64,000 nucleotides of DNA from Plasmodiophora brassicae (Eukaryota; Endomyxa: Phytomyxea; Phytomyxea; Plasmodiophorida). The stretch covers positions 1,550,001 through 1,614,000 of the forward strand of contig CP145411.1 of the NCBI GenBank assembly GCA_036867785.1, written 5' to 3'. Positions 46,001 through 57,049 of the stretch are shown piece after piece. Under the pieces are notes generated by a model. It was not told where the DNA came from. It did not search any database and saw only the letters and a list, made by a program, of their open reading frames with translations. How positions within the stretch are numbered: the stretch's first letter is position 1; every line of letters begins with the position of its first letter. The translations under genes and the position numbers were made by a program.

Positions 46001-47994
46001 ACACCGTTCCAAGCGACTGACAGCTGGTTGCCGTCCCAGGCGACACTGCTGACACCGGATTTGTCCACGACCAGCTGGCTGTCGTCCGGAAATTTCATCG
46101 TCATCTGGTAACGATTCGTTGGATGGCGAACGCACTGGAACGTGGCAAACGTGTCCGCTCCCAGCGACAACCACAGCAGAACGTCATCGTTCACACGAAG
46201 CGACGACAAGATTCCTGTGGAAGCGTTAGCACACAAGATGGAATGGAATGTTTAAGGAAGGACCTCTATCTGCAGTGAAGAACATGTGGCATTCCTTCAC
46301 GGATTGCACGACAGAGTTGCACCCTTCGAGTAACGACGGTTGACGTGAATCTCGAATAGACGTCGGCGAGGATAACCATGCGCGGTACGACAGGTCGCCA
46401 CATAGGACGCGGTCCCACGATTCAGACAGCGTTCGCAGATGTGGCGTATGCGTATGGATGAGAACCAGTAACGCATCTTCAGCGACATCTACAAGCAGTT
46501 GAGATTATTATTGGTTCGGGCTACGAAGACAATAATGTGTACCGGATTCAGTACGGCATTCGACAGGGACAGGTGTTCCCATAAGTGCCTTCGTTAACGT
46601 TGCCTGCATCTCATTTGGCGTTAACGCTTCACGAAACGATCGATCACCAAAGTGCCAGTCGCGGGCGCTAGCCGTTGCGCTGAACGTTAACATCATCTTA
46701 TTGAATGCTTCGCACCTGCAGTCATCGTTAAGAACGAATTCCCTCGCGAAGCGGTATACAACCTTAGCGCATGGTAGAAACGATCAGGAGGCAGTGTCGT
46801 GCATGACAATTGTTGTGTCCGCTGAGTACCACGCTGCGCCTTATAGGGAGCGTCAGTAACACACCGCTGATGAACCAACAGACTGATCACCTGTGGCATT
46901 GTTGTAGGAACCGACAGCACATTCAGGACCCGGTCGCGTAGACGTCTGGCCGTCGTCAGCATACCCGAATCACTAACTGGCTTCCCGCCCAGGACCACGT
47001 GCCGCGCTCCGATCAGCGAATCCCGGTCAACGGCGGCGATCAGCGTCGGCGTTTTCATCGATGTCGACACGACATTCGTGATATTGTTCTTCGGATGCAG
47101 AGCGGTCCACGTCGCCTCGAGATGCGTCACGATTGCTGGGTCAACGTCATTCGGTACAGATACCGGTGGATTACGAGCGTCCTCGGCCGCCTTTTCGCCA
47201 GCGACCATCTTCTCCACCTGCTGGAACATGGCAACGAGGAGAACGTCGACAGTCTGCATCGTATTCGGGATAGGCTTCAGCACAGCGTCGTATTCAACGA
47301 GAGGAACCGACGAGGCTCTTGGCATTGGCAGTATAGGGACGTCCTGACGCCAGGCACGATACCGGAGCAGGTTGCGATGGTCGGCGAGGATGATGGGGAA
47401 GACGACATCACCAGACAGCGACGTAATCGGTAACGTAGTGGTGGACAGATCCGGTGTCTTCGATGCGATCCGCAATGAGGCACGGTCGTCGGCGTCGGGA
47501 TCGCCTTCGTTCTTGACGCCGAGGAGGGTTAACAGCGGCGCACCTCGAGATGCTAACGACAAGACGTCATCGGGAGATTCGAGGACGCCACGTAGGATAA
47601 CAAAGATCGGGAGACGGGGCAGTTCGGCGACGTCTCCCCGACGGTCTTGGTACAAGGCATTGATGGCGGTGCGCCTAGCACCAAGTTCCTTGGCGATACG
47701 ATCCTGCACGGCTTTGAGGAACGGGTCGGACGGCCCCGGCTGGTCCGGGGCGCGCGCCTGCACGCCCTTAAACGATGTCGCGTGGACGACCAGGATCTGC
47801 TGGTTCGACTCCAACCCGGCATCGACCTTCGCGATGTCGACGGACGGGCTCTCGGGCACGATTCCAACGAACACGGCTTCGAGGTCCTGTGCGAAACCGG
47901 CCAAATCCGAATGTCACCCGCGGACGCGCTGGGAAAACGACGGGGCAACTACACCGGGTACCTTATCAAGAGGAGCTGGCGCCTCGGTCGCCAT
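43067..47994 (-). CDS. SPAG17/PF6-like axonemal central-pair protein
   Basis: The start MATEAPAPLDKVPGVV (47994) splices over a 43-nt intron to DLEAVFVGIVPESPSVDIAKVD, followed by a long frame to about 46690. The middle carries strand-rich, RHS-like repeats characteristic of SPAG17: VIHTDGHVVLKHADGTVDVYGTDGRL, RADGVMTIDYVSGNRVIVFPDSTRF and SLRVNDDVLLWLSLG. Then comes PRAFLLRAKGSGTEYLRQTDVV, close to the PR-F-x(n)-GSGTELL motif of that family. The C-terminal end is an ASH/Ig-like domain: MRIEPAEAFFGAVAVGNTYRL, ALRVTNVGLEAGRF and RTPGPLAPGMSSRVEVELYAS. SPAG17 (Chlamydomonas PF6) builds the C1a projection of the central pair and is needed for motility. Roughly ten introns are present. The family call rests on domain order and motifs, not on alignment. 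Confidence 0.6.
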
Positions 47995-48249
47995 GGCGTG
48001 CCCGAACTTTTTTGTGCCCAGTGACGTGCAGCGTGCCCCCACATGACGCGGCTGGCAAGGGCCCTGTCGTACTACTACCAGCAAAGGGAAAGGCCGCGCG
48101 CAGACTGATGTGCGCCTGCACTCACGAACGGTCCAGACTGTAGATGCAGCACCAGGAAACGGAACAGGCCAGCGTTGTTGGTCACAGGCCTGGCGCCATT
48201 CGACTGCCAGAGCCGTCGTGCGTGTACATTCTCATATCCGAGAAACGCA

Positions 48250-49540
48250 TGGCGATTACCGATGACGATGAGGCGTGGCGGAAGGCGTTCACGGCGGCGG
48301 TCGCCGACGTCGGTGATAGAATGTCGTATCAGCAAGCCGCCGAGCGCCTACATGGCATCGTCCGCACCGGGTTAGACGGACATCGTCGAGCGCCCGCATC
48401 GCCCGGGAGTCGACGCGCCTCGACCCTGGGTTCGTCATTCGGTTCACTGTGCATTACAACCTGTTCGCTGGCATCGTCATCGCCCTGGGCACACGCGCAG
48501 ATCGCAGAGATGATCACCAGGAACAGGGAACACCCGCGTCTCGGGTGCTTCGGCCTGAGTGAGCTCTTAACCGGCGTCAACAGCGGGCTCATCGTCCAGA
48601 CGGCCGCTGAGTTCGACCAGGCAACTAGCCAGTTAATCATCAACATGCCGAATCCAGGCGCGACCAAGAACTAGATCACGCAGGGCGTCGTCGCCGACGA
48701 AGGTGTCGTGATCGCCGCCCTGACCGTTAACGGGAAGACGTATGGCCCACAAGCCTTCCTGGTCATGTTCCGCGATAAGGCTGACTTCTTGCTGCCGGGA
48801 TCCAAAGCATCGACATGGGACGGAAGACGGTCGGCAACGACCTCGACAACGCGCGCGTGATCTTCACCAAGGTGCGCGTGCCACGCTCAACGCTGTTGTC
48901 GCGTTACCTGGAGGTCCGACCCGATGGAAGCGTCGTGCAACCGAATGGTAAGTACAGGACGATGGAGATGATCGGACAGTGACTTTTCACCGGGCGTATC
49001 GCTGTGGTCTACTTGGCGCTGTAATTCGCCAAGTCGATATTCGCGAACGCGCACGCGTTCGCTGGCAGGAAGCCGTGCTGGGCGCCCGGCGGCCGTCGCC
49101 CTAACCTGAACCAGGTGCCGCAGATCAGGGCGATCTTCCACGACGCCGATCGCCAGCTCGCGCAACTCACATCGTTCATGGGGCAGATCGAGAACCGCCT
49201 CGCCGACTGCCTTCGTAACGATCGCATATCGGCGGTGGACCTACAGCAGGCGATTGCCGTCGCTAAGGCCAAGGTGGTCGAAACATCGATCTCGCTCTGT
49301 TTCGCCCTGAAGCAGGATGTTGGATCGTCTGCGCTCATGGCCGGGAAAGGATTCGAAAACTTGGGCACGAAAGCTCGTCTGTGCGTTATTGAGGCTGGTC
49401 CTGGATGTCAGACTTCCTGCAATGCTGCAAGTTCGCCGAAGGCGGCAGTCGCATTCTGATGCAGAAAATGGCCCGGGACATTGTCGGAAGCCGCCGCTCT
49501 CTGCCCTGAAGGCGTCCGGCAAGACGGACACAAGGCCGTT
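48250..49540 (+). pseudogene. Broken tandem copy of the acyl-CoA oxidase-like gene
   Basis: Colinear with the intact gene at 49793-51255 and about 80% identical by eye. It starts MAITDDDEAWRKAFTAAVADVGD (intact: MASDDSDAWREAFTAAIADVGD) and keeps GCFGLSELLTGVNSGLIVQT, NMPNPGATKN, LQQAIAVAKAKVVETSIS and CFALKQDVGSSALMAGKGFE. It is dead. Bases are missing after RTGL (the ERPHRFFEAHRLIAR stretch is reduced), KNW has become KN-stop (TAG near 48672), GQRLF has become GQ-stop (TGA near 48980), and a further TAA follows at about 49021. The splice-donor region before the last exon is altered. No intron-free retrocopy signature is seen, since the intron region remains, so it arose by tandem DNA duplication. 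Confidence 0.88.
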
Positions 49541-49792
49541 CGGTGTCGTTGCCCGTACCTCGCGCTTCCCTCAGTTCGATGCGGCATTCCACAACAGTTA
49601 TATACGTGATTACACATTACCCAGGCGCCGTACTATTGAATAGGAGTGCTGCCGGTGCAACCCACGTCTATTTTGAAAAGGCGCGAGCCCGACGTCTTAC
49701 GTTTCCATTCGACGAATGATCAATCGTCCGTCCACGAAATTCGGCGTAGGTTTTTGGAGACTGGAGGCCAGTCCGAAGTTGTGACGAAGGGA

Positions 49793-51255
49793 ATGGCGAG
49801 TGACGACAGTGATGCCTGGCGGGAGGCGTTCACAGCGGCGATCGCCGATGTGGGTGATGGCATGACGTACAGGCAGGCGGCCGACCGCCTGCGTGCCGTT
49901 ATCCGCACCGGGCTCCTCGGTCTGACGGACATCGTCGAGCGCCCGCACCGGTTCTTCGAGGCGCACCGCCTGATTGCCAGACAGGCGACGCGCCTCGGTC
50001 CTGGGTTCTTTATCCGGTTCACGGTGCACTATAACCTGTTTGCTGGCACCGTTGTCGCGCTGGGCACGCGCGAGCAGATCGCCGCCCTGCTAGCCCGGAA
50101 CAAGCAGCGCGCGCGCCTTGGCTGTTTCGGCCTCACCGAGCTCCTAGCCGGCGTCAACAGCGGCCTCGTCGTTGAGACGACTGCCACCTTCGATGCCGCG
50201 TCGAACGAATTCGTCATCAACACGCCGAATCCAGGGGCGGCCAAGAACTGGATATCCCAGGGCCTTGTCGCCGACGAAGGCGTCGTCGTCGCCTCGTTGA
50301 CCGTCAACGGCAAGAAGTTCGGCCCGCAAGCCTTCCTGGTTCAGTTCCGAGATGACGTTGGCACCTTGCTGCCCGGTATCCAAGCCGTCGACATGGGACG
50401 GAAAACGGTCGGCAACGATCTCGACAATGCGCGCCTGACCTTCACGAAGGTTCGCGTACCACGCTCGGCACTGCTATCGCGATACCTGGAGGTTCGCGCC
50501 GATGGGAGCGTCGTGCAGCCCAATGGCCAGCATCGGACGATGGAGATGATCGGGCAGCGACTATTCACTGGTCGTGTCGCAGTGGCCTATGCAGCGCTGG
50601 AATTCACCAAGTCGCTGCTCGCGAATTGCCATGCATTCGCCGACCAGAAGCCGTGCTGGGCACCGAATGGACGTCGTCCCAGTCTGAACGAGGTGCCGCA
50701 GATCAACGCGATTTTACAAGACGGCAATCGCCAGCTCGGGCAGCTGTTCTCGTTCGTTTCGCAGGTCGAGAAACAACTTCGCAGCGACCGTATTCCGTCT
50801 CTGGGGTTACAGCAAGCTATTGCTGTTGCCAAAGTCAAGGCTGTCGAAACGTCGATTGCGCTCTGCTTCGCCCTGAAGCAAGAGGTTGGATCATACGCGC
50901 TCATGGCTGGCACGGGATTTGAACAGATGGGTTTGATGCGGCAATATGATATCGCATACTGGTTTATCGAGACTGAAACCCGTCCTTAGACTTCCTGCAG
51001 TGCTGCAAGTTCGCCGAGGGCGACAGTCGCATTCTCATGCAGAAAATGGCCAGGGACATCGTTCGATCCGGGCCCAGGAACGCTTCGGAATCCGCCGCCC
51101 TCAAGAAACTCCAGCAATCCATGAAGGCATCCGGCAACACCGATAAGGCCGCCGCCTGGGATGCCGCCTGGCGCGAGGTCTACGGCCTCGCCGACGCGCA
51201 CATGTCCGTCATCCTACAGTCGTTCGGCGTCGGTACCCTGTCCTCACGTCTATAA
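49793..51255 (+). CDS. Acyl-CoA oxidase/dehydrogenase-family flavoenzyme, short form
   Basis: Exons 49793-50930 and 50990-51255 (59-nt intron; the splice creates FEQMDFLQCCKFAEGD) give 467 aa. The FAD-binding beta-domain has GCFGLTELLAGVNSGLVVETTATFDAASNEFVINTP and GAAKNWISQGLVADEGVVVASL, the acyl-CoA oxidase signature (T-E...G-S; TP...A.KW). QAVDMGRKTVGNDLDNARLTF with VRVPRSALLSRY follows. The C-terminal helical domain has LQQAIAVAKVKAVETSIALCF and ALMAGTGFEQM. It is shorter than the usual 660-aa peroxisomal ACOX (no second C-terminal helical domain), and no SKL-type PTS1 is seen (ends SSRL). Likely role: first step of fatty-acyl-CoA beta-oxidation or a related acyl-CoA dehydrogenation. The start was chosen because the pseudogene keeps the same Met. 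The perilipin-like gene lies 163 bp downstream. Confidence 0.72.
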
Positions 51256-51418
51256 AAATACGTGCAAGTGCGTTCGGGCCTGGGGGCGACAGCTGTCGTT
51301 CGACGAGGCGGTCCCGGAGTCCGTACGGTGTTACGCCGAGAGCCCCGAGTTGAGATTTCTGTCGTGCCAGGTCAGTTCGTTATTCTTCGCGGCGGGACCG
51401 GTCTCCAGTGCAACAGTA

Positions 51419-52245
51419 ATGACATTGGCCGATCTCGCGGGGAAGCTGCGCGACCAGCGCCTGCTTGCTGATGGTGTTAGCTATGGGTCGGCGAAGGCGG
51501 ATGAGTTCCTGCAGTGGGTGGGCGGGTCGCCGTCCACGGTGCATGCCGTTGCTGGGACGATCGCTCCGCCTATCAATGCCGTTGTCGGCCGCGTCGATTC
51601 CGTTCTGGGAGAGTCGTTCAACGCGCTCGAGGGTAGCGTCAAGGCTGTTCGTCAGGGCGAAACCGTTGTCGTCGTCAAAGACACTATCAACAATGTTCAG
51701 TCGAAAGTAGTCGCCTGCGCTGCCAATGCTGTGGACCGTTTGCTGCCGAATGAAGGCGACCAACTCACCAACGAAGCCAAGCTTGTACGCTTGCCTCAGC
51801 TTTATCTGCCCCATCAGCTCTGACTGTATGCCTTTAGAGCGATGTCAACCAAGCGCTGTTCAGCCGTATTCAAGATCGGTTCACAGGGTACGCTCATGCA
51901 GTGGCGAAGACGAGCGAGAAATTGCCTGTGGACATTGTCGGCCTGGCGACATCAACGATACTGGCCAGTGTATCTTTAACGAAGACGGCGAAAGGGAACG
52001 GCCTGGAAGCACTGAAGGTGACATCGTCAACTGCGGCGCGCGCCTGGAAACACGTTGCCAAGGTTGGGTTGTTAAGCGGCGTCCCGCGCGAGATCCTCTC
52101 TCTTTCCAAGCAGGTCACCGGCTTGTCCGATCGCGATGAACTATACAGCTCAACGACGTCTACCCTCACCGACCTGGGCACCGTCTACAAGCGTCTCTTA
52201 CTATTCCAGCAAGTCGCCCCAAACGACGAATCTTCTGCGAAATAA
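51419..52245 (+). CDS. Perilipin-like lipid-droplet protein
   Basis: Two exons (51419-51784, 51838-52245; 53-nt intron) give 257 aa. The sequence is amphipathic, rich in Ala/Val/Ser/Thr and almost without aromatic residues, with 11-mer-like patterns. Blocks such as SYGSAKADEFLQWVGGSPSTV, IAPPINAVVGRVDSVLGESF and VKDTINNVQSKVVACAANAV resemble the perilipin PAT region (x-V-D-x-x-L-x-x-x-F-x-x-L-E). The second exon (LFSRIQDRFTGYAHAVAKTSE and LATSTILASVSLTKTA) continues the amphipathic helix pattern. Perilipins coat lipid droplets and control lipolysis. The position next to an acyl-CoA oxidase-type gene, in the same orientation, fits a lipid role. No alignment was made; another amphipathic apolipoprotein-like family is possible. 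Confidence 0.45.
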
Positions 52246-52526
52246 GGTTGCCCGATTCGTCCTGTGGTCGCGGCCTCCTATTCACGACTGTTCTAATCTT
52301 CCTAAACATCTGCAGCGATTTGCACATTTGCTGTCTACTGGATGAACCATTCTCAGAAATCATATTGCGTATTTCGCTGAAGTTCTTTTGTTACGAAAGC
52401 ACTGGCATACGTCGTCGTTTGCTGCTGTGCCGCGTTCAGTCAAGGCCGCCTAACTGCAGCTCTAGTCGAAAAAGTGCGTGGGCACATCGCGGAAATTTGC
52501 TGGCCTGGCAGTGTTGGCTAGCCGCC

Positions 52527-53595
52527 ATGGGGAAGCACGCTCAGCTTGTTGTTGGGCCAGCTGGCAGCGGGAAGGTATCCTACGCCGAAGGGGTCATAGT
52601 CGTGCTGTACTTACGATCGATGTCTCTGCTCAGTCGACGTTTTGCCACCTGATCAATAGGCATTGTGAGAACGTCGGGCGCACGGTGCATGTTGTGAACC
52701 TGGATCCAGCAGCGGAATCGTTCCAGTATCCTGTTTCCATCGGTGTGTTTGCTTGTAACAATACGAGTCTGCGATGATGTTGTTGAACGATGTATATGCA
52801 GATATCCGCGACCTCATATCGGTGACAGACGTCATGGAAGAGCTGGGCTTGGGCCCAAACGGCGCCTTGATTTTCTGCATGGAGTATCTGATTGAAAACA
52901 TTGAATGGTAATTATTCTGCATATTGCTGGTTGTTATCTAGCTAATACTCCTGCTGTTGTTAAAGGCTTACTGACCAGCTAGGCGATTACGCTGATGACT
53001 ACCTGATCTTCGACTGTCCAGGCCAGATCGAAATTTACACGCACATCAATGTCATGCGTTCGTTCGTCCAAACTCTGGAACGAATGGGGTACCGAACATG
53101 TGGTGTCTTCCTTCTCGACTCAATCTTCGTGTCCGATTCTTCCAAATTCATTGCCGGCATGCTCTCCTGCCTATCGACGATGGTCCAGCTCGGTCCGTTG
53201 AGCATATTCGCCATGTTTGACGTGTTCTTATCTTCTAACGTTTGGGCCGGTCAGAACTTCCCCATGTCAACGTTTTGTCCAAGTGCGATCTTCTGAAGGA
53301 CAAGAAATCCCTAGACACGTTCCTGGATTCGGACTTGCCTGTCATCATGTCGTCTTTAAACGCGACGATGTCAGGAAAGCTTCTGCGTCTGAACCAGTCA
53401 ATCGGTGAACTGATCGACGAATACTCGATGGTTTCGTTCGTGCCGCTCGACCCGAACGATGACGATTCGATCACGTACATCCTGTCCAGCATCGACCACG
53501 CTATCCAGTACGGGGAAGACCTCGAACCGGTTGACAAGACCATCGCGGACCGTACCGAGGACGATACAGACCGACTACCTGCAATACACGAATGA
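52527..53595 (+). CDS. GPN3: GPN-loop GTPase 3
   Basis: Five exons with introns of about 60 nt each. Start [28 protein letters not shown] gives the P-loop across the first splice. [31 protein letters not shown] follows, then the family-defining GPN loop [14 protein letters not shown], then [27 protein letters not shown] (G3). [21 protein letters not shown] and, after the last splice, [16 protein letters not shown] (G4) complete the GTPase. The end [17 protein letters not shown] and [10 protein letters not shown] is specific to GPN3. With GPN1 it is needed for assembly and nuclear import of RNA polymerase II. All motifs are intact and the length is normal. Confidence 0.92.
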
Positions 53596-54264
53596 ATCGC
53601 CTTCCCGATGGGGTCCCATAGGTAGAAGCAGGCCGAGTAGTGGCGGGGTATAAGTGCGCAAGCAGCCCGCAGTGATAATTGGATCGCTGCGGTTGAGAAG
53701 CTTGCGCATAGGCGCAGTCACAAACGGACACGTTACGTGTCAAACGTTCACTCTTCATCGCCTGGGAAGGTCGGAGACACCGTGCACCCGCGAGGGGTAA
53801 TCGTCACCGACGATGTAGTTGGGAACCAGAAATGCACCGAGCGTCGTGGCTAAACCCCCGAGTCCCAACGGACGGGGCACTGACGCTCGGATGAAACAGC
53901 CCAACAGGTGTGATTTCAACTCTAAGATCAATGCGCAAGCGAAACGGCGCCCGGCAGCCCTTTCGAACTTGATTCCGACTACTCTCTCGGCCCCAGCGGT
54001 CCACTTCCCTTTTTTAACATTGCGAAGGTGTCAGTCAGCCCGGTCATTCCGCCCACGTGACTCAACGTGATTATGGTCGTCACGCGACGATGACATGAGG
54101 ATGGCGTCATCTAGGTGAGTCAACAGGGCGAACAGTCGCGATGGCAATCGCGGGTGGGCCGTGATATCTTGAAGCTACGTTGGCCAGGAGGTTGTCATTC
54201 TGAAATTTTATCAGCAGTCGTAAGGCCCCACCCCTCGAAATCTGAGCGTTATTATATCATCACC
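53596..54264. other. Spacer between GPN3 and the His-rich gene
   Basis: A 669-bp stretch without a supportable gene. Short open frames on both strands show no family similarity. The 3' leader of GPN3 and the promoter of the following gene must lie here. A small near-repeat, ccctcgaaatct/cccgaaa, gives no clear element. Confidence 0.4.
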
Positions 54265-55070
54265 ATGACGGCCAATCGCGTCGCGATCGCTGCCCTGTTC
54301 CTGGTCGTCGGCCGGCTCGCGTCGGCGTTCGAGCTGATGGAAATGCACAACGTCAACGACGAACTGGAAGATTTCGTAAGTCACGCCGTTGCCAAATACC
54401 TTGTCTCTATGCGCTTACATGACCTTGACAGGCCCACGCTCACCATGACGGCTACTTCCAGAAAGGACACTCGCTGGACCACATGGACGACGAGGACATC
54501 AACCACGAACGCGACATGGACAGGAACGGCGGTTCGCCGCACTACCCGTCTTGGTACGAGTACGACCTGGGCCCGCACGGCGAAGTTCCTATCGGCCCCG
54601 AAGCCTACCACGACGCTCGAGTCGGCCATGGTGTCTACGACAACCGTGCCGAGTTTGACCTCTACGACCGAGGCCTCCCCGGCCACGTCCACGATGAGGA
54701 TGTCGTTGAGGAACCGTACCACGGTGCGTTCGAGCACGGGCATCCTCACGGGTATGAGCATGGGTACCCGTACCCTGAGGGCGTTGAGCACGGTTACCCC
54801 GGTCACGACCTCGGCCACGAGTACTACGGTGGACAAGCGCATGGCCTTCACGACGCCCATGAGATGAACCTGCCGTTCCAGGGCCCGCACCCGCAGGGCG
54901 ATGTGAACGGGTTCAACATGCTGCACCAGCAGGAGTACGAGGAGGCCGGCGACGGTGGGCGTCACCCGCACGCCTGGAAGCACGGGCACCACCACGCGCA
55001 CAACCCCAACGGCCGTCAACACCACAACGGACACGGCGACCTCGAAACTCACCTCCACGATGACTTCTAA
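54265..55070 (+). CDS. Secreted histidine/glycine/tyrosine-rich protein
   Basis: Exons 54265-54375 and 54432-55070 (56-nt intron with GTAAGT donor) give 249 aa. It begins with a clear signal peptide, MTANRVAIAALFLVVGRLASA. The rest is low-complexity and rich in His, Gly, Asp, Glu, Tyr and Pro, with loosely repeated units GHPHGYEHGYPYPEGVEHGY, PGHDLGHEYYGGQAHG and HKHGHHHAHNPNG-like. His makes up roughly one sixth of the mature chain. Such composition suggests metal (Zn, Cu, Ni) binding or pH-sensitive extracellular matrix or coat assembly. No Cys, no membrane anchor and no catalytic domain are seen. I cannot name a family. Confidence 0.7.
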
Positions 55071-55557
55071 CTGTATTGCAATACAAGCCGGGTGCGACCT
55101 GTTCCCACAGAACCAGGGTTTGAGCGAACACTTTGGACAGTCCACAGGGAGAAGGCAGCAGTCGAAGGCGAGAGACGTTGACGTTTGCGATGATAGCGAC
55201 CCGGGTCGTACACACAAACGCGAGACAGGTGCGAGGCGTTCTCCTCCATCGCCTACTATGCCCACGTCGCCTACAGAGGCGTCGCACGATCGGCAAAGAA
55301 GAAGCTCTGTATGCCCTGTCGAAATCGTCACCACCGACGGATGCAGGCTGGTTCCCAATGAGAGCCAGCACGCACTGGCTCTTCTTGCCAGACTTCGGAA
55401 ACCGCCCTCCGAATACGATTCCGCTAACAGCGTTGACTGACATTGTCAGGTCCTGTGCGTGCATGAGGCGGCAGGCGGCGCAGGCCCCCCTTTCAGTTGC
55501 GCGACGGGACGGACCCGCTGGACCCGTTCCCGCCGTTCGTCGCTTGTTTGGCGTTTA
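55071..55557. other. Spacer before the Skp1-ankyrin gene
   Basis: A 487-bp stretch. Several open frames exist on both strands, but none has domain similarity. It contains the promoter of the Skp1-ankyrin gene and possibly an upstream non-coding exon. Confidence 0.35.
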
Positions 55558-56873
55558 ATGCCTCGGGGATGCGCACGCATTGGTCCCACACTCGGCGTGC
55601 TGCGATCCCTCGTAGTGGTCGCTGTAGCCTGTCAGGCGGTGACGCTTCGTTCCAGCGACGGTGCTGACCATGCTGTCGATACCTGGTCCGCAATCGCCCA
55701 TTCCGGAATGTTGCGGCATCTCATCGATGACCCCGACGCATGCGCCGACCTGGTCGTTCCGTTGCCTGGCGTCGCCGATACCGAGCTTGGACGGATCGTC
55801 GAGTTCGTTGACGCGGTCAATGTACATCAGGTACATTGTCATGTCCTCCGAAAGGCCATCTCTGTTCCCTGATGCTGCAGCGACAGTTCAGACTGGCTGC
55901 CCAGTGGGCCAGAGACAGGCCGGACGTGCTGAAGCCTGAGTCGCGTTGCCAGTTGCTAATAGCCGCCAACTACCTCGACATGCGGTTTTTAACGATAGCG
56001 ATCGCGTCCACGACGTCTGTTCGTCGCGATATCCCTGCGATGCAGGGCGCGCTTCCCGAGAATGTATTTCGATTCGTAACAGGCATCGCCCAGCTGGCCC
56101 ACGCCGCGGACACAGAGGAAAAGCAGGCGCTCGCCGCCCAGATCCACGATGTCATCGTTCGAGACGGCAACGCGACGAACATGAAGGCCGCTGTCTCCCT
56201 GATCAGTTACGCCGTCTGGGATGCCTGGTTGATGCACACGGTGCTGCAGTGGGCGGCGATTCACGCAGAGGAACTCGTTGTCGAGCTGCTGGTTATCTAT
56301 GTCCCCGGCATCGCCGTCAACCTGCCTGATAGGATCAAGATGACGCCGTTGCACATGGCCGTCGCTGCTTGCAGCGTTGGTGTCGTTGAGCTGCTTTTGA
56401 AAGTCCCTGACATCAACGTCAATGCTCGCGAACCTCGTCGAGGAACGCCTCTCCTGTGGGCCGTTACCTCCGGGCAGGAACGTATCGTCGAGGTGCTGTT
56501 GAAGGCCCCCGGGATCAACGTTAACACCTGCGACGCCGACAGGAGGACCCCGCTGTACATGGCTGTGAAGGTTGGACGTAGAGATATCGTCGCGTTGCTT
56601 CTGACCTCCGCTAGGATCGACGTCAATTCTCGCACCAGGGACGAAAAGACGCCATTGCACAGGGCGTCGATCAACGGGCGGGCCGACCTAGTCGAACTGC
56701 TACTGAACGCCACTGACATCGACGTCAGCGCGTGCGACAATCTGCAGAGGACGCCGCGCCAGTGGGCTGCGATCAAGGGATACGACCGCATCGTCACGAT
56801 GCTGCTGCGGGCTACTCCGAACGCAGTCGACCGGTCGCATCACGACGGAGCCGCCGCCGCGTGCTCCGGATAA
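55558..56873 (+). CDS. Skp1-like BTB/POZ fold fused to ankyrin repeats
   Basis: Exons 55558-55821 and 55881-56873 (59-nt intron) give 418 aa. Residues about 30-160 form a Skp1-family module: AVTLRSSDGADHAVDTWSAI, LVVPLPGVADTELGRIVEFV, then, past the splice, ESRCQLLIAANYLDMRFLTIAI with a C-terminal helix PENVFRFVTG, the counterparts of Skp1 IKLQSSDG, PLPNV and LILAANYLDIK. The second half contains about five ankyrin repeats: TPLHMAVAACSVGVVELLLKV, TPLLWAVTSGQERIVEVLLKA, TPLYMAVKVGRRDIVALLLTS, TPLHRASINGRADLVELLLNA and TPRQWAAIKGYDRIVTMLLRA. The likely role is a substrate adaptor for a cullin ubiquitin ligase, with ankyrins in place of an F-box partner. The start is uncertain; MPRGCARIG may be spliced differently. 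Confidence 0.75.
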
Positions 56874-57041
56874 CGCACTGCAGCAGAACAGTTGGCTGTC
56901 CACCATCGTCGACAGGCGACAGAACAAAGACGGCGTTCCCCTGTCTCGTTTTTCGGTTCTGCGGCCGCCGTTGTTCGAGTTCGACGCGTGCCTTGATCAG
57001 GGCTGGTTGTTGTTTTGCGATCGCGGCGGGGGATGTCCGAA

Positions 57042-57049
57042 GGTGGGAC
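57042..57049 (+). repeat. Left 8-bp target-site duplication GGTGGGAC
   Basis: This octamer directly precedes the left terminal inverted repeat and is identical to the octamer at 57751-57758 that directly follows the right inverted repeat. Confidence 0.9.

Noticed and set aside
47372-48046. 225-codon plus-strand frame
   Set aside because: Antisense to the first long exon of the SPAG17-like gene, with unlikely composition.
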